Below, piece by piece: positions 55,675-64,000 of a stretch of DNA of 64,000 bases (positions are counted from its first letter, which is position 1; the number at the start of each line of letters is the position of its first letter). Source of the stretch: Chryseobacterium sp. SORGH_AS_0447 (GTDB lineage Bacteria; Bacteroidota; Bacteroidia; Flavobacteriales; Weeksellaceae); NCBI RefSeq assembly GCF_030818695.1, contig NZ_JAUTAR010000001.1:2412501-2476500 (forward strand), given 5' to 3'. The notes beneath the pieces were generated by a model. It saw only the letters and a list, made by a program, of their open reading frames with translations, was not told the DNA's origin and did not search any database. The position numbers and the translations under genes are program-made.

Positions 55675-56349
55675 TTAGGTCTGAGGAATTTCATACCAGT
55701 TGGTTCCGTCACAGAAAAATTCTGAAGTAAAGTATACTGAAACATAGGTATTGGCTCCCACCACAGAGTTTCCTGCATACAGGGATCCTGAAGGTGTCCG
55801 GGCACTGGAAGCCCAATTGGTACCGCCTTGAAAAGAGGTATAGGAAATTCTGAATTTTGCCCCGTAACCTGCCGTAGCAGGAGTAGGTAAGGTAAGGAAG
55901 ATACTGGCAGAGTTATTTCCCTGTACCGCAGCCCAGTCAAAAAGCAGGATGCCTCCCAAATCTGCCGTAGTTACCGTATAGTTATTATTGCCTACAGCCA
56001 GATTAATTTTCTTGAATGGAGTACTTGATCCGCTGATATTTCCCCAAGAAAGATTCGAACCGTCCGTTGTAAGGAATTTTCCGGCATTGTTGGCCTGGCT
56101 GGGTAGCGGACTTCCTCCAAAAGCGGATAAAACAGATCCTGAAGCCGATCCGTCATCATTTATCGTAAGAAGATCAGTTCCTGAAGAATTTTCGATTTTC
56201 AAACTCTGTGTCGTGTTGGTTGATCCTTTTCCTTTAAGATGAAGGGTAGCAGTAGGTGTGGAAATATTGATTCCCACATTTTTTTCATACTGTGCCTGCA
56301 TACAGGCTATGCTTCCCAATAGCAAAAGTACCGATAGATGTCTTTTCAT
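55675..56349 (-). CDS. Secreted tail-fibre/adhesin-like protein
   Basis: This 224-residue protein has a signal peptide (MKRHLSVLLLLGSIACMQA). The mature protein is Ser/Thr/Gly/Asn-rich and predicted to be mostly beta. It opens with EKNVGINISTPTATLHLKG, a segment seen in flavobacterial proteins that resemble phage tail fibres or adhesins. No sorting domain or catalytic site is visible. A surface or matrix role is inferred. It is flanked by the terminator of the thioredoxin-like gene downstream. Confidence 0.78.
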   Translation of the reverse strand: MKRHLSVLLLLGSIACMQAQYEKNVGINISTPTATLHLKGKGSTNTTQSLKIENSSGTDLLTINDDGSASGSVLSAFGGSPLPSQANNAGKFLTTDGSNLSWGNISGSSTPFKKINLAVGNNNYTVTTADLGGILLFDWAAVQGNNSASIFLTLPTPATAGYGAKFRISYTSFQGGTNWASSARTPSGSLYAGNSVVGANTYVSVYFTSEFFCDGTNWYEIPQT

Positions 56350-56562
56350 AATGATTGATTATACTTTATTAATTCAATTTAACTACAGATTATTTCTATT
56401 AATAATTAAATAAAGAATGTTATCTGTAAAAAGTATGGGTCAAAAGTATTGAAATATCAGCGGGCTGAAGAATGGATCAGGAAGGGATTTTTATCAGGCG
56501 CATTTGGAATTGTATTTTGTGCCGGATGCTTTTTATTTGTCAGAGAGAAAGTATTGAAACAA

Positions 56563-56592
56563 ATAAAAAATGCTGCCTCAAAGAGACAGCAT
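56563..56592 (-). terminator. rpsF-rpsR-rplI operon terminator
   Basis: ATGCTGCCTC (56570-56579) pairs with GAGACAGCAT (56583-56592) around AAA, with one wobble. On the minus strand it is followed by TTTTTTATTT, 28 bp past the rplI stop. Confidence 0.88.
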
Positions 56593-56620
56593 GATATGTA
56601 AAATACTATTAAAAGTAGTA

Positions 56621-57133
56621 TTAAGCTTCTTCAGAAGAAGTTGTTTCTTCTTTTTTAGCAGGAGCTGCTTTCGGAGCTTCTACCGGAGCGTCAGATACGA
56701 TGTCGAATTCGAAGTTGTACTCAACATTTCTGTGTAATCTGATGTTAGCCGTAACTTTTCCTGTTCTCTTGATGGTGTTTCCAGGAATTTTGATGTATTT
56801 CTTCTCAACAGATACTCCTGCTTTTGCTAAAGCAGCAGAAAGGTCTGCATTGTTGATTGATCCGAATAATTTATCACCAGAACCTACTTTTGCAGGAATA
56901 GTAACAGAAGTTTTCTTCAATTGATCTACTACAGCGTTTGCAGCAGCGATTAATTTAGCTTCTTCTTCTTTTCTCGCTTCCAAAGTAGCTTCTAAAGCGG
57001 CGATGTTTTTAGGAGTAGCTAAAAGTGCAAATCCCTGAGGGATTAAGAAGTTTCTTGCGTAACCAGGTTTTACACTTACAGTGTCGAATTCAAGACCTAA
57101 GTTTTCTACGTCTTTTTTTAGGATAATGTTCAT
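56621..57133 (-). CDS. rplI: 50S ribosomal protein L9
   Basis: This 170-residue protein starts MNIILKKDVENLGLEFDTVSVKPGYARNFL, the diagnostic N-terminal domain of L9 that binds 23S rRNA. The long central helix (about 43-75) and C-terminal domain follow, with KLFGSINNADLS. An acidic, Ala/Pro-rich tail of about 20 residues makes it longer than the E. coli protein (149 residues). It is the last gene of the rpsF-rpsR-rplI operon, 110 bp after rpsR. Confidence 0.98.
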   Translation of the reverse strand: MNIILKKDVENLGLEFDTVSVKPGYARNFLIPQGFALLATPKNIAALEATLEARKEEEAKLIAAANAVVDQLKKTSVTIPAKVGSGDKLFGSINNADLSAALAKAGVSVEKKYIKIPGNTIKRTGKVTANIRLHRNVEYNFEFDIVSDAPVEAPKAAPAKKEETTSSEEA

Positions 57134-57243
57134 TGTTGTTGTCCTTTTTTAGATTTTAGAAGTCTAAAATCAAGTTAGAATTAATGATGTATTCAGCAAC
57201 AAAAAGCCAAAAGCACAGGGCTAATGGCTGATTGTAATATTTT

Positions 57244-57546
57244 TTACTTTAATAAGTCAGCTACGTATGGTAGTAACGCCAAGTGTCTTGCTCTTTTGAT
57301 TGCAGCAGAAACTTTTCTCTGATATTTTAAAGAAGTTCCGGTATATCTTCTTGGTAAGATTTTGCCTTGCTCGTTTACGAATTGTAATAAGAAATCAGCA
57401 TCTTTATAATCTACGTGCTTAATTCCGTATTTTTTGAATCTACAATATTTCTTTTCAGATTTTGTATTGATATCAAGCGGAGTAAGGAATTTTACTTCAG
57501 ATTCTCCTCCAGCTGAGGCTTGTTTAGCCATTTCGTCTATTGCCAT
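57244..57546 (-). CDS. rpsR: 30S ribosomal protein S18
   Basis: This 100-residue protein contains the S18 core [18 protein letters not shown] and the conserved [19 protein letters not shown]18 pairs with S6 on the 30S platform, and here both genes are adjacent with 31 bp between them. An N-terminal extension of about 25 residues is richer in small residues than the E. coli protein. Confidence 0.98.
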   Translation of the reverse strand: MAIDEMAKQASAGGESEVKFLTPLDINTKSEKKYCRFKKYGIKHVDYKDADFLLQFVNEQGKILPRRYTGTSLKYQRKVSAAIKRARHLALLPYVADLLK

Positions 57547-57577
57547 GTCTTGTCTTTTTAAAAAATAGGGTTAATAA

Positions 57578-57919
57578 TTAAGCTTTAGCAGCTTTTACTT
57601 TAGCTCTTCTTGTTACAGCATACTCTACAGCGTGCTTGTCTAATTTTGTAGTAAGGTAACGGATTACTCTCTCGTCACGCTTGAATGCCAATTCCAGATC
57701 AGCTACTACAGAACCTTCACCTTTGAATTCAACTAAAGTGTAGAATCCGTTCTTTTTCAATTGGATCGGGTAAGCTAATTTTTTTAATCCCCAGTTTTCT
57801 CTAGCAACGATTTCGCAGTTCTTTTCTTTGATAAGATCTACATACTTGTTCACTGCTTCCTCCACCTGAGCTTCAGATAGAACGGGAGTTAAAATGAAAA
57901 CAGTCTCGTAATTGTTCAT
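57578..57919 (-). CDS. rpsF: 30S ribosomal protein S6
   Basis: This 113-residue protein opens [20 protein letters not shown] and contains [20 protein letters not shown], typical of S6. It binds S18 in the 30S subunit. It is the first gene of the operon and is preceded by a near-consensus promoter at 57954-57984. The C-terminal tail is basic rather than acidic. Confidence 0.98.
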   Translation of the reverse strand: MNNYETVFILTPVLSEAQVEEAVNKYVDLIKEKNCEIVARENWGLKKLAYPIQLKKNGFYTLVEFKGEGSVVADLELAFKRDERVIRYLTTKLDKHAVEYAVTRRAKVKAAKA

Positions 57920-57953
57920 AATGTTAAATAAATTTGTTAATTATTTCGAGGTG

Positions 57954-57984
57954 CAAAAGTAGGGTAATTTTATTAATTATGCAA
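57954..57984 (-). promoter_or_regulatory. rpsF: Promoter of the rpsF operon
   Basis: On the minus strand TTG (57982-57984), a 20-nt spacer and TACTTTTG (57954-57961) match the Bacteroidota promoter consensus. It is the best promoter in the window and supports the phylum assignment. Confidence 0.75.
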
Positions 57985-58160
57985 GCTGTTGTTGTTATTT
58001 ATTGTATTTCCGCTTATTAATATAAACTGCAATTGTATTATTTAAGTCATAAAATCAAAAGTTCTCCGTTTTTGCTTCAGTCACCGGCTTAATTTTTACA
58101 AGGAGTAATATATTTTCATTACAAAACGAAATGTTTGCTGACAATCAATTATGGAAAAAC

Positions 58161-59519
58161 TTAATTGTGTTTTTCTGATCGTATTTCATTTAAAAAATTC
58201 ACTTTTATCAGATCATATAAAGAATGCCTGCTTACTAAGATCGAGGCAATGGAAGATATCATTCCGGCAAGCATGAGATGAAAAATAAGAGAATGCCTGT
58301 CAGTCATTTCAAGAACGATAATGGCAGACGTAAAGGGTGCTCTGGTAATTCCGGTTAGAAAAGCAACCATACCTCCGAGAATCACCACATTGGTTTCGTT
58401 CGGACTCAGATGAATAAATCCGGATATTACTGAACCGATACTTGCTCCGGCCGTTAAAGCGGGGGCAAAAATCCCGCCTGCACCTCCAGAGGTAAAAGAC
58501 AGGGCAGGACCAAGCATCCTCAGAACGGGAACATACCAGTCTTCATGCTTTTCCGAGGTAAAAAGTACCCGTTCCATAATTTCTTTTCCGGAACCTAAAA
58601 CTTCCCTGTGGACAAAGAAAGCAATGGACGCGATGAACAAGGCAGAAATAACCAGGAAAATAACATTTGCCGTATCGGTTTTTAATTTTCTTTTCTTCCA
58701 GCTGGTAATTTTCAGCATAATCACGGAAAGCTGGCTGGCTAAGATCCCGGCTATTCCTGCCACCAGCATAATGGGAAACATTACCATCAGGGAGACGTCG
58801 TTTGTTTTCGGATATCCCAGATACAGGTAAGATCCTGCCAGCGTCTGAGCTGTTAGTCCGGCAATAATAACCGCTGTAAATAAGGCGGTTTTAAAATAAT
58901 TGATGTGAGTCTTTGATAGTTCTTCCACGGCAAATACAATTCCGCCGAGCGGGGTGTTAAAAGCAGCGGCAAGCCCAGCTGCAGCACCCGTCATAATCAT
59001 ATTCTTTTTGGAAATCTTCGGCCACCATTCCGGCAGGTATTCATTCACCTTTCTGAAAACCGAACCTGCGATCTGAATTGTAGGGCCCTCACGTCCGACG
59101 GCACCACCGCCGATCACCAGGACCACGGATGAAAGGATTTTAAAGACAATGATTTTTAAACTCAATAAACTCCGGATTTTCCGGTGCTCCTTCGGGTTGG
59201 CAAGCTCCACGGCAGCCATTACCTGAGGAATTCCGCTGCCTTTCGCATTGGGCGCAAATTCTTTTACCAGCCACCAGGACAACACAAAACCGATCGGAGC
59301 GATAATAAAGATCATCCACAGATGCCAGTTTAAAATAAAATGCAGGAGGTTTTCTCCCCAGGCAAAGATCTTGGCATACATCACGGCTATAAATCCTGTA
59401 ATTACCGATCCGATCCAGAAAGGAATGGCCTGAAGCAGGTTATGTTTAAGCTGTTCGTTCCGGATATTGTCAAAGGATTTTTTAAGGGATCTTCTGAGAG
59501 GAGCTAAAATTTTCGGCAT
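58161..59519 (-). CDS. ClC family chloride channel/transporter
   Basis: This 452-residue inner membrane protein has the ClC hallmark sequences: GSGIP at residues 94-98, GREGP at 142-146 with the gating glutamate E144, and the late GGAGGIFAPAL segment that supplies the third selectivity stretch. It has about ten or more membrane helices and no C-terminal CBS domains. Bacterial ClC proteins exchange chloride for protons or act as anion channels and help in acid or anion stress; which applies here cannot be told from sequence. Confidence 0.95.
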   Translation of the reverse strand: MPKILAPLRRSLKKSFDNIRNEQLKHNLLQAIPFWIGSVITGFIAVMYAKIFAWGENLLHFILNWHLWMIFIIAPIGFVLSWWLVKEFAPNAKGSGIPQVMAAVELANPKEHRKIRSLLSLKIIVFKILSSVVLVIGGGAVGREGPTIQIAGSVFRKVNEYLPEWWPKISKKNMIMTGAAAGLAAAFNTPLGGIVFAVEELSKTHINYFKTALFTAVIIAGLTAQTLAGSYLYLGYPKTNDVSLMVMFPIMLVAGIAGILASQLSVIMLKITSWKKRKLKTDTANVIFLVISALFIASIAFFVHREVLGSGKEIMERVLFTSEKHEDWYVPVLRMLGPALSFTSGGAGGIFAPALTAGASIGSVISGFIHLSPNETNVVILGGMVAFLTGITRAPFTSAIIVLEMTDRHSLIFHLMLAGMISSIASILVSRHSLYDLIKVNFLNEIRSEKHN

Positions 59520-59714
59520 TCGTAGATGAGGATGATTTCTATAAAATTACATAAATTATATGTGTTCTAAAAATTTTGCAGTAACTAAAGTATTGTTGAC
59601 AGAAAGATTTTTGGGCAGTCTGAAAAAGTCTCGAAACATTTAAATTTTCTGAGATCAAGTTCCATTTACTGTCATTTGTCTTAAAGATAAAAACTGTCAA
59701 CTAAAGTTGATAAT

Positions 59715-59740
59715 TAAAAAATCCCGGCTTCTGCAGGGAT
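59715..59740 (-). terminator. Probable terminator of the serine hydrolase gene
   Basis: ATCCC (59721-59725) and GGGAT (59736-59740) form a short stem followed on the minus strand by TTTTTTAATT, 28 bp past the stop codon. The stem is only 5 bp. Confidence 0.5.
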
Positions 59741-59767
59741 GAAAGTTGGTTTGTTTCTATTTAATTG

Positions 59768-61198
59768 TTAATTCTTCTTTAACAAATCCTGTATCTTATT
59801 GATCATATCTCGGGCATTGGTATTTTCAGGATTTAATTCTATTGATTTTTTATAGTTTTCCAACGCCAAAGCATAGTTTTTAACTGAAAAATATCCTTCC
59901 CCTAAGCTGTCGAAAGCGTTTGCTGATTGTGGATTTTCTTTTGCGTTTAAAGCAAAAACCGTTACGGCTTCAGAAACTCTTGAATTTCTCATTAAAACAT
60001 AGCCGATATTATTTAGTGCTCCTTCAAAATTCCATTTTGGATTTTCAGCTTTTATTTTATAGTAATTTTTTTCAGCATCAGGATTGTTTGGTCTGGCGAA
60101 TTCTGCAATGATTGATTCTTCTGCCAACAGATACTTATCGGTTAAATTTTTGTCTATCATTGATGCAATATGATTAACAATATGATATTGTACAGGGAAA
60201 AATTGATATCCGGTTGACATCATGATAATGGCCATCTTATTTTGCGGAAAAATCCGGTTAAGCGCTTACATTTCCTCCGGAGAAGCCATATGACCGAACA
60301 TCATTAGCTTTGCTGATTTCCCAACCGTAGGCAAAAACATCTTTTTTATTTCCGTACTCAAACGGCTGCCACATCATTTCTTTTGTTTTCTGATTGAGAA
60401 GATCATTTTTAGCCAACTGATTGCTCCATTTTAAAAATGCGGGTAAGGTGATGGCTATTCCATTTGCTGGATGCGCCTTCTTTCCTTCTCTATAAGTAGA
60501 TATTTCATATTTTTTTCTTTCCGGGTTGTAATTATATTTGATAACACGGTTGGGGATTTTTTCAAGAGAATTTGATGAAAAAATTACCTGATTTTTAGTA
60601 TCACGGAATTGATTATTCAAAATAAAATTTTCAAAAGATTGTCCGGTAATTTTTTCAATGATCATGGCCAGAAGCATGTAATTTGTCTGATTATATCTGA
60701 ATTCATTTCCGGTTGTAAAATCCATTTTTTCCCTGCTCAAACGCTCAATAGTTTTAGAACCGGAGTACTCGGGCAAAATATCACTGAATGCAACGAAATC
60801 CGGTATTCCTGAAGAATGAGACAAAAGATTCTTTACTTTTACATTCTGCCATTCCTTTGGAAGATGATCAATATATTTCGAAACGTGATCTTCTAAAGAT
60901 AGTTTGCCCTGTTCGATCAATTGAAAAACACCCACATCTGTCATCAATTTTGATGTGGAATATATCCTGAACATTGAATTTGGGTTTACTTTTTTAGCAT
61001 CTTCCAAATTTTCTGTACCATAGTATTGTTCAAAAATTACTTTACCATCTTTTATAACACCAATTGCTAAACCAGGAATTTGATTTGTTTTAATAACTTC
61101 TTTTAAATAATTATCAATTGATTTATACTGATTGGTTTGTTGCGAAAAAGCAACAGCAGAAGATTTATAGCTAAAGCGGTCAATAAAATTTGTTTCAT
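59768..61198 (-). pseudogene. Serine hydrolase (beta-lactamase/PBP-like) with C-terminal TPR, two frameshifts
   Basis: Joining three frames gives one protein of about 476 residues: a signal peptide starting at the ATG at 61198 (MKQILLTALAI), a class C beta-lactamase-related domain, and TPR repeats at the end (GALNNIGYVLMRNSR, DSLGEGYFSVKNYALALENY). The hydrolase domain carries STSKL (S-x-x-K) and a Y-N-Q-T-N motif. The first frameshift is at the T run at 61164-61166 (one base missing). The second is at 60258-60259 (one extra base), where ...GGNVSA runs into a stop, while the other frame gives YRIFPQNKMAIIMMS. Such enzymes act on peptidoglycan fragments or esters in the periplasm. Decay or sequencing error are both possible. 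Confidence 0.82.
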
Positions 61199-61299
61199 AT
61201 TTAAAGACATAGGTTTGTTTATAGATAAGACCGGTGAAAAATATATTTCATTACATGACTTATAGTCTCTGATATTCAATTATAGATTGTTCCAAACAA

Positions 61300-61327
61300 A
61301 AAACCTCCGGAAAAATTCGAAGGTTTT
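61300..61327 (-). terminator. Terminator of the lipoyl E2 gene
   Basis: AAAACCTCCG and CGAAGGTTTT pair with one mismatch around an 8-nt loop. On the minus strand the hairpin is followed by TTGTTT. It lies 74 bp past the stop codon at 61401. Confidence 0.65.
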
Positions 61328-61368
61328 ATATTGCAAAATGTTTCGAAAAGCTTAGAATGATAATAAAA

Positions 61369-61404
61369 ATCATTCATCACTAATCATTCATCATTTATAA
61401 TTAG
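61369..61404. repeat. Degenerate ATCATTCATCA tract
   Basis: Two copies of ATCATTCATCA in a row with a short gap resemble the tract at 25944-25982. They lie at the end of the E2 gene and look like dispersed AT-rich repeats. Confidence 0.4.
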
Positions 61405-62711
61405 ATTTCTGTGTTCAGATCCCAGTTTTCAAGATAATCGTGAACATGTTTCAGCATCATTCCGCCAAGAGAACCGTCTACTACGCGGTGATCATAAGAA
61501 TGAGACATGAACATCAGGTTACGGATGGCAATCACATCACCGTCCGGAGTTTCAAGAACCGCCGGTTTTTTAACGATCGCTCCGATCGCCAGAATGGCAA
61601 CCTGCGGCTGAGGAATAATCGGTGTTCCCATGAGGTTTCCGAAGCTTCCTACATTTGAAATAGTATATGTTGCGCCCTGTGTATCTTCAGGTCTTAATTT
61701 TTTGTTTCTTGCTCTGTAAGCCAGATCATTGATCGCTTTTGCCAATCCTGAAAGGGATAATTGGTCCGCATTCTTAATCACGGGAACAATAAGGTTTCCG
61801 TCCGGAAGAGCCGTAGCCATACCGATGTTGATGTTTTTCTTTTTGATGATGTTTTCACCATTTACAGAAACATTGATCATCGGGAAATCCTGGATGGCTT
61901 TTACAACCGCTTTTACGAAAATCGGCATGAACGTTAATTTTTCACCTTCACGTTTTTCGAAAAGGGATTTATTTTTGTTTCTCCATTTTACAACATTCGT
62001 TACATCGGTTTCGATGAAAGAAGTAACATGTGGCGCAATCTGCTTGGCTTTTACCATGTTTTCGGCGATGATCTTTCTCATTCTGTCCATCGGAATGATT
62101 TCGTCACCTGCCGCAGCGGTAATCGTAGAAGCAGGAGCTGAAGCTGAAGCCGGTTGTGGAGCAGAAGCAACAGGTGGCTGAACCGCCTGTGGAGCCGGCT
62201 GATTTCCTCTGTTTTTAACGTAAGCTAAGATATCTTCTTTGGTAATTCTTCCTTCCAGACCGCTTCCCTTGATGGATTTCAGTTCAGATTCGGAAATATT
62301 TTCTTCCTGTGCGATTGATTTTACCAGTGGAGAAAGGTAAAGATCTCCCGAAAACTCATTAGAAGCCGCCACTTTTAACGGTTCTTCAATGGTTTTTAAC
62401 GTTTCCGTATCCGGAGTTGCCGCAGGAGTTTCTGCCGGTGCCTCTTCCGAAGCCGTGTTTCCGCTTTCTCCTTCAATTTCTAAAATAGCAATGGCTTCAC
62501 CCACTTTTGCAACCTCGTCCTTTTGTTTCAGGATCTTTACAATTTTCCCCGAAACCGGTGTCGGAACGTCTGAATCTACTTTATCTGTTGCAATTTCTAC
62601 TACGGAATCATCCTCTTTTACAGTATCGCCTTCGCCGAACAGCCAGGTGATAATTGTCGCTTCCATAACACCTTCTCCCATGGAAGGAAGCAATAATTTG
62701 TATTCTGCCAT
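61401..62711 (-). CDS. 2-oxo acid dehydrogenase E2 component
   Basis: This 436-residue protein has a lipoyl domain with K44 in IATDKVDSDVP, an Ala/Pro/Thr-rich linker, an E3-binding domain (LSPLVKSIAQEENISESE, about 125-165), a second Pro/Ala linker and the acyltransferase domain with SYDHRVVDG. It passes an acyl group from an E1 enzyme to CoA. The lipoyl sequence ATDKVDSDVP is typical of branched-chain E2 enzymes of Bacteroidota rather than of SucB, so it differs from the sucB gene at 50022. E1 and E3 genes are not in the window. Confidence 0.93.
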   Translation of the reverse strand: MAEYKLLLPSMGEGVMEATIITWLFGEGDTVKEDDSVVEIATDKVDSDVPTPVSGKIVKILKQKDEVAKVGEAIAILEIEGESGNTASEEAPAETPAATPDTETLKTIEEPLKVAASNEFSGDLYLSPLVKSIAQEENISESELKSIKGSGLEGRITKEDILAYVKNRGNQPAPQAVQPPVASAPQPASASAPASTITAAAGDEIIPMDRMRKIIAENMVKAKQIAPHVTSFIETDVTNVVKWRNKNKSLFEKREGEKLTFMPIFVKAVVKAIQDFPMINVSVNGENIIKKKNINIGMATALPDGNLIVPVIKNADQLSLSGLAKAINDLAYRARNKKLRPEDTQGATYTISNVGSFGNLMGTPIIPQPQVAILAIGAIVKKPAVLETPDGDVIAIRNLMFMSHSYDHRVVDGSLGGMMLKHVHDYLENWDLNTEI

Positions 62712-62774
62712 TTTTAATTTTTAGATTTTGACAAATATATAAAAAAAATCGATTTTTTTATGAAATATTAAATT

Positions 62775-63603
62775 TTAGAAAAATTCAATGTAAATATTCT
62801 CGCCTACATTCATTCCGAACAGAGACTTGGCGCCGTTTTTCTTATTGCCTTTGTAAATGGTAAGCTCCAGAAGCTGGCTGTCATTGAAGATCGCCGCAGA
62901 CTGCCCGTGGAATTCGGTTTCCCGTTCCCAGTCGGAAACTACTTCCGTATGATTGGAGTAGACCTTTGAGAGGGCTAAGTTCCTGAATTTTATGGTAAAG
63001 TTTTCGTATCCTTTGCTGATGGTTTCAAAAAAATCTTTATTGATATTTGAGATTATGTTTCCGAAATTATCAATGTACGTAATTTCTCCGATGATGATCT
63101 TTTCAGACTCATTATAAACGGGTTTCGGGAAGAGCAGCTGCTTGGAAGAATCTATTTTGCGCCCGATCACTTCAGGAAGACCGCCATTGGCAAGATGTAC
63201 CGCTGCAGGGACAAAAATATCCGTGGAGGTAAAGTTAATGATATCGTCGAAGCGGTTGTTTAAAGTGATTTCATAGATTACTTCCGGTTTAATATCGAAA
63301 AAAATCAGGCTCATCACGCCGTTGTCTGCTGCAAGAAAGTAATGCCCGTCGGATTTATACAAAATATTTTTCCTAGACCGGTTATGAAAACTGTCTACTG
63401 AAATAATATGGATGGTGCCTTTCGGAAAGTATTTATAAGCATTTCTTACAATATAAGAGGTCTGTATAAGGTTAAAGGCCTGTATACCATGGCTAATGTC
63501 AACAATATTAACCTCCATGGTTCAGAGAAAGAATGCTGCCTTTTACAGCGGCGACTCTGTAATCCAAATTTCCGAAATCTGAAGTAAGGGTAATGATTGG
63601 CAT
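62775..63603 (-). pseudogene. S-adenosylmethionine hydrolase (DUF62, SAM hydroxide adenosyltransferase), one frameshift
   Basis: The main frame (62775-63518) lacks the N terminus of the family. The missing start is in another frame just upstream: the ATG at 63603 reads MPIITLTSDFGNLDYRVAAV and KGSILSLN, the DUF62 N terminus, and then runs to a stop. One extra base near 63513-63519 explains the break (CATGGAG for CAGGAG, for example). Joined, the protein has about 275 residues, normal for the family. Conserved EVNIVDISHGIQ and YFPKGTIHIISVD follow. Members hydrolyse SAM to adenosine and methionine or use water in place of halide. It is divergent from phoH. Confidence 0.85.
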
Positions 63604-63739
63604 GGATAGCTGATAAAAGTGATAGAAATGCAAATTTATTTAAAATAAAAGGAATGCCCGATAAATATTGGAAAAGAATTTGATATAAGTTTTCAAAAAA
63701 AGCATTACATTTAAAATCTAAAATTAATAATACGACTGC

Positions 63740-64000
63740 ATGTTTGAATTAACATATGATCTGGAGGACATCGATGCGAAGATCTTCTATGGGGTAAACA
63801 ACCAATATTTCAATTTAATTAAATCAACTTTTCCAACCCTTAAAATTACCGGTAGGGATCATTATATTTTTGCGATGGGAAACCAGGAAGCTCTGGATGT
63901 ATTCAAAAAAAAGCTGGATGATATCGTCAACTATATTTCAAATAACAATTCCATCGGCCTGAAAGATGTAGAAAATATACTGAATATAAAAGATGAAAAC
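63740..64000 (+). CDS. phoH: PhoH family protein, N-terminal part only
   Basis: The frame is open from the ATG at 63740 through all 87 codons to the window edge. The sequence (FELTYDLEDIDAKIFYGVNN, later the ITGRDHYIFAMG segment) matches the short N-terminal domain found before the P-loop ATPase domain in Bacteroidota PhoH proteins. The ATPase/helicase-like domain lies outside the window. It is divergent from the SAM hydrolase gene, a common neighbour pair in this phylum. PhoH is a cytoplasmic ATPase tied to RNA metabolism; its precise function is not settled. Confidence 0.88.
   Translation, partial: MFELTYDLEDIDAKIFYGVNNQYFNLIKSTFPTLKITGRDHYIFAMGNQEALDVFKKKLDDIVNYISNNNSIGLKDVENILNIKDEN

Noticed and set aside
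61369..61404. Possible CRISPR-like array
   Set aside because: The units are short, adjacent and degenerate, with no spacers and no cas genes.

Overview
The window looks like chromosomal DNA of a Bacteroidota member of the Flavobacteriia, most like Chryseobacterium and its relatives in the Weeksellaceae. This is inferred from protein character (DUF7948/SBBP surface protein, J-domain/KTSC protein, a Bacteroidota-style rpsF-rpsR-rplI cluster, PhoH beside a SAM hydrolase), from the scarcity of Shine-Dalgarno sequences, and from several promoters of the Bacteroidota type (TTG, about 20 nt, TAnnTTTG). No rRNA, tRNA, CRISPR array, transposase or prophage was seen.

Layout. 1-3241: truncated SBBP surface protein, FMN reductase and AraC regulator, all minus. 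3377-9687: TetR regulator followed by a TolC/adaptor/RND pump operon. 9748-10324: gene-free stretch with a small inverted repeat family. 10378-12888: a J-domain/KTSC protein, then a very AT-rich islet holding an ABC-type AAA ATPase and a small predicted PD-(D/E)xK nuclease, a candidate two-gene defence system. 13014-15900: metE with a cobalamin riboswitch, a leader terminator and a promoter. 15946-19587: six-gene minus-strand run (hypothetical, secreted protein, Nudix hydrolase, TIGR01777 epimerase, zinc-ribbon protein, HPP membrane protein). 19741-24939: SSB, HRDC protein, hisS, GNAT, a zinc/PH/SHOCT protein and small membrane-linked proteins.

25038-29707 encodes cyanophycin metabolism: cphA faces cphB and an isoaspartyl peptidase, so synthesis, depolymerisation and dipeptide cleavage lie together. 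30572-40192 is a minus-strand cluster of nine genes: three ATP-grasp or ATP-grasp-like ligases, a GCS2-type carboxylate-amine ligase, a class I glutamine amidotransferase, two esterases, an M17 aminopeptidase and a membrane protein. It reads as an uncharacterised peptide or amide biosynthetic pathway and is the strongest candidate for an undescribed system here. 40411-45909 is glycogen synthesis (glgB, glgA, glgC).

46015-64000: SRPBCC protein, sucA-sucB, apaG, an exonuclease, a glycosyltransferase/acyltransferase pair, thioredoxin-like and adhesin-like secreted proteins, rpsF-rpsR-rplI, a ClC chloride channel, a serine hydrolase/TPR gene, a second lipoyl E2, a SAM hydrolase and the start of phoH.

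Four genes are interrupted: sucA (one frameshift), the serine hydrolase (two), the SAM hydrolase (one) and the membrane protein of the ligase cluster (an in-frame TGA). Most frameshifts are one-base changes in or near short runs, and sucA is a core gene, so sequencing error is a serious alternative to true decay. Intact products are described with this caveat.
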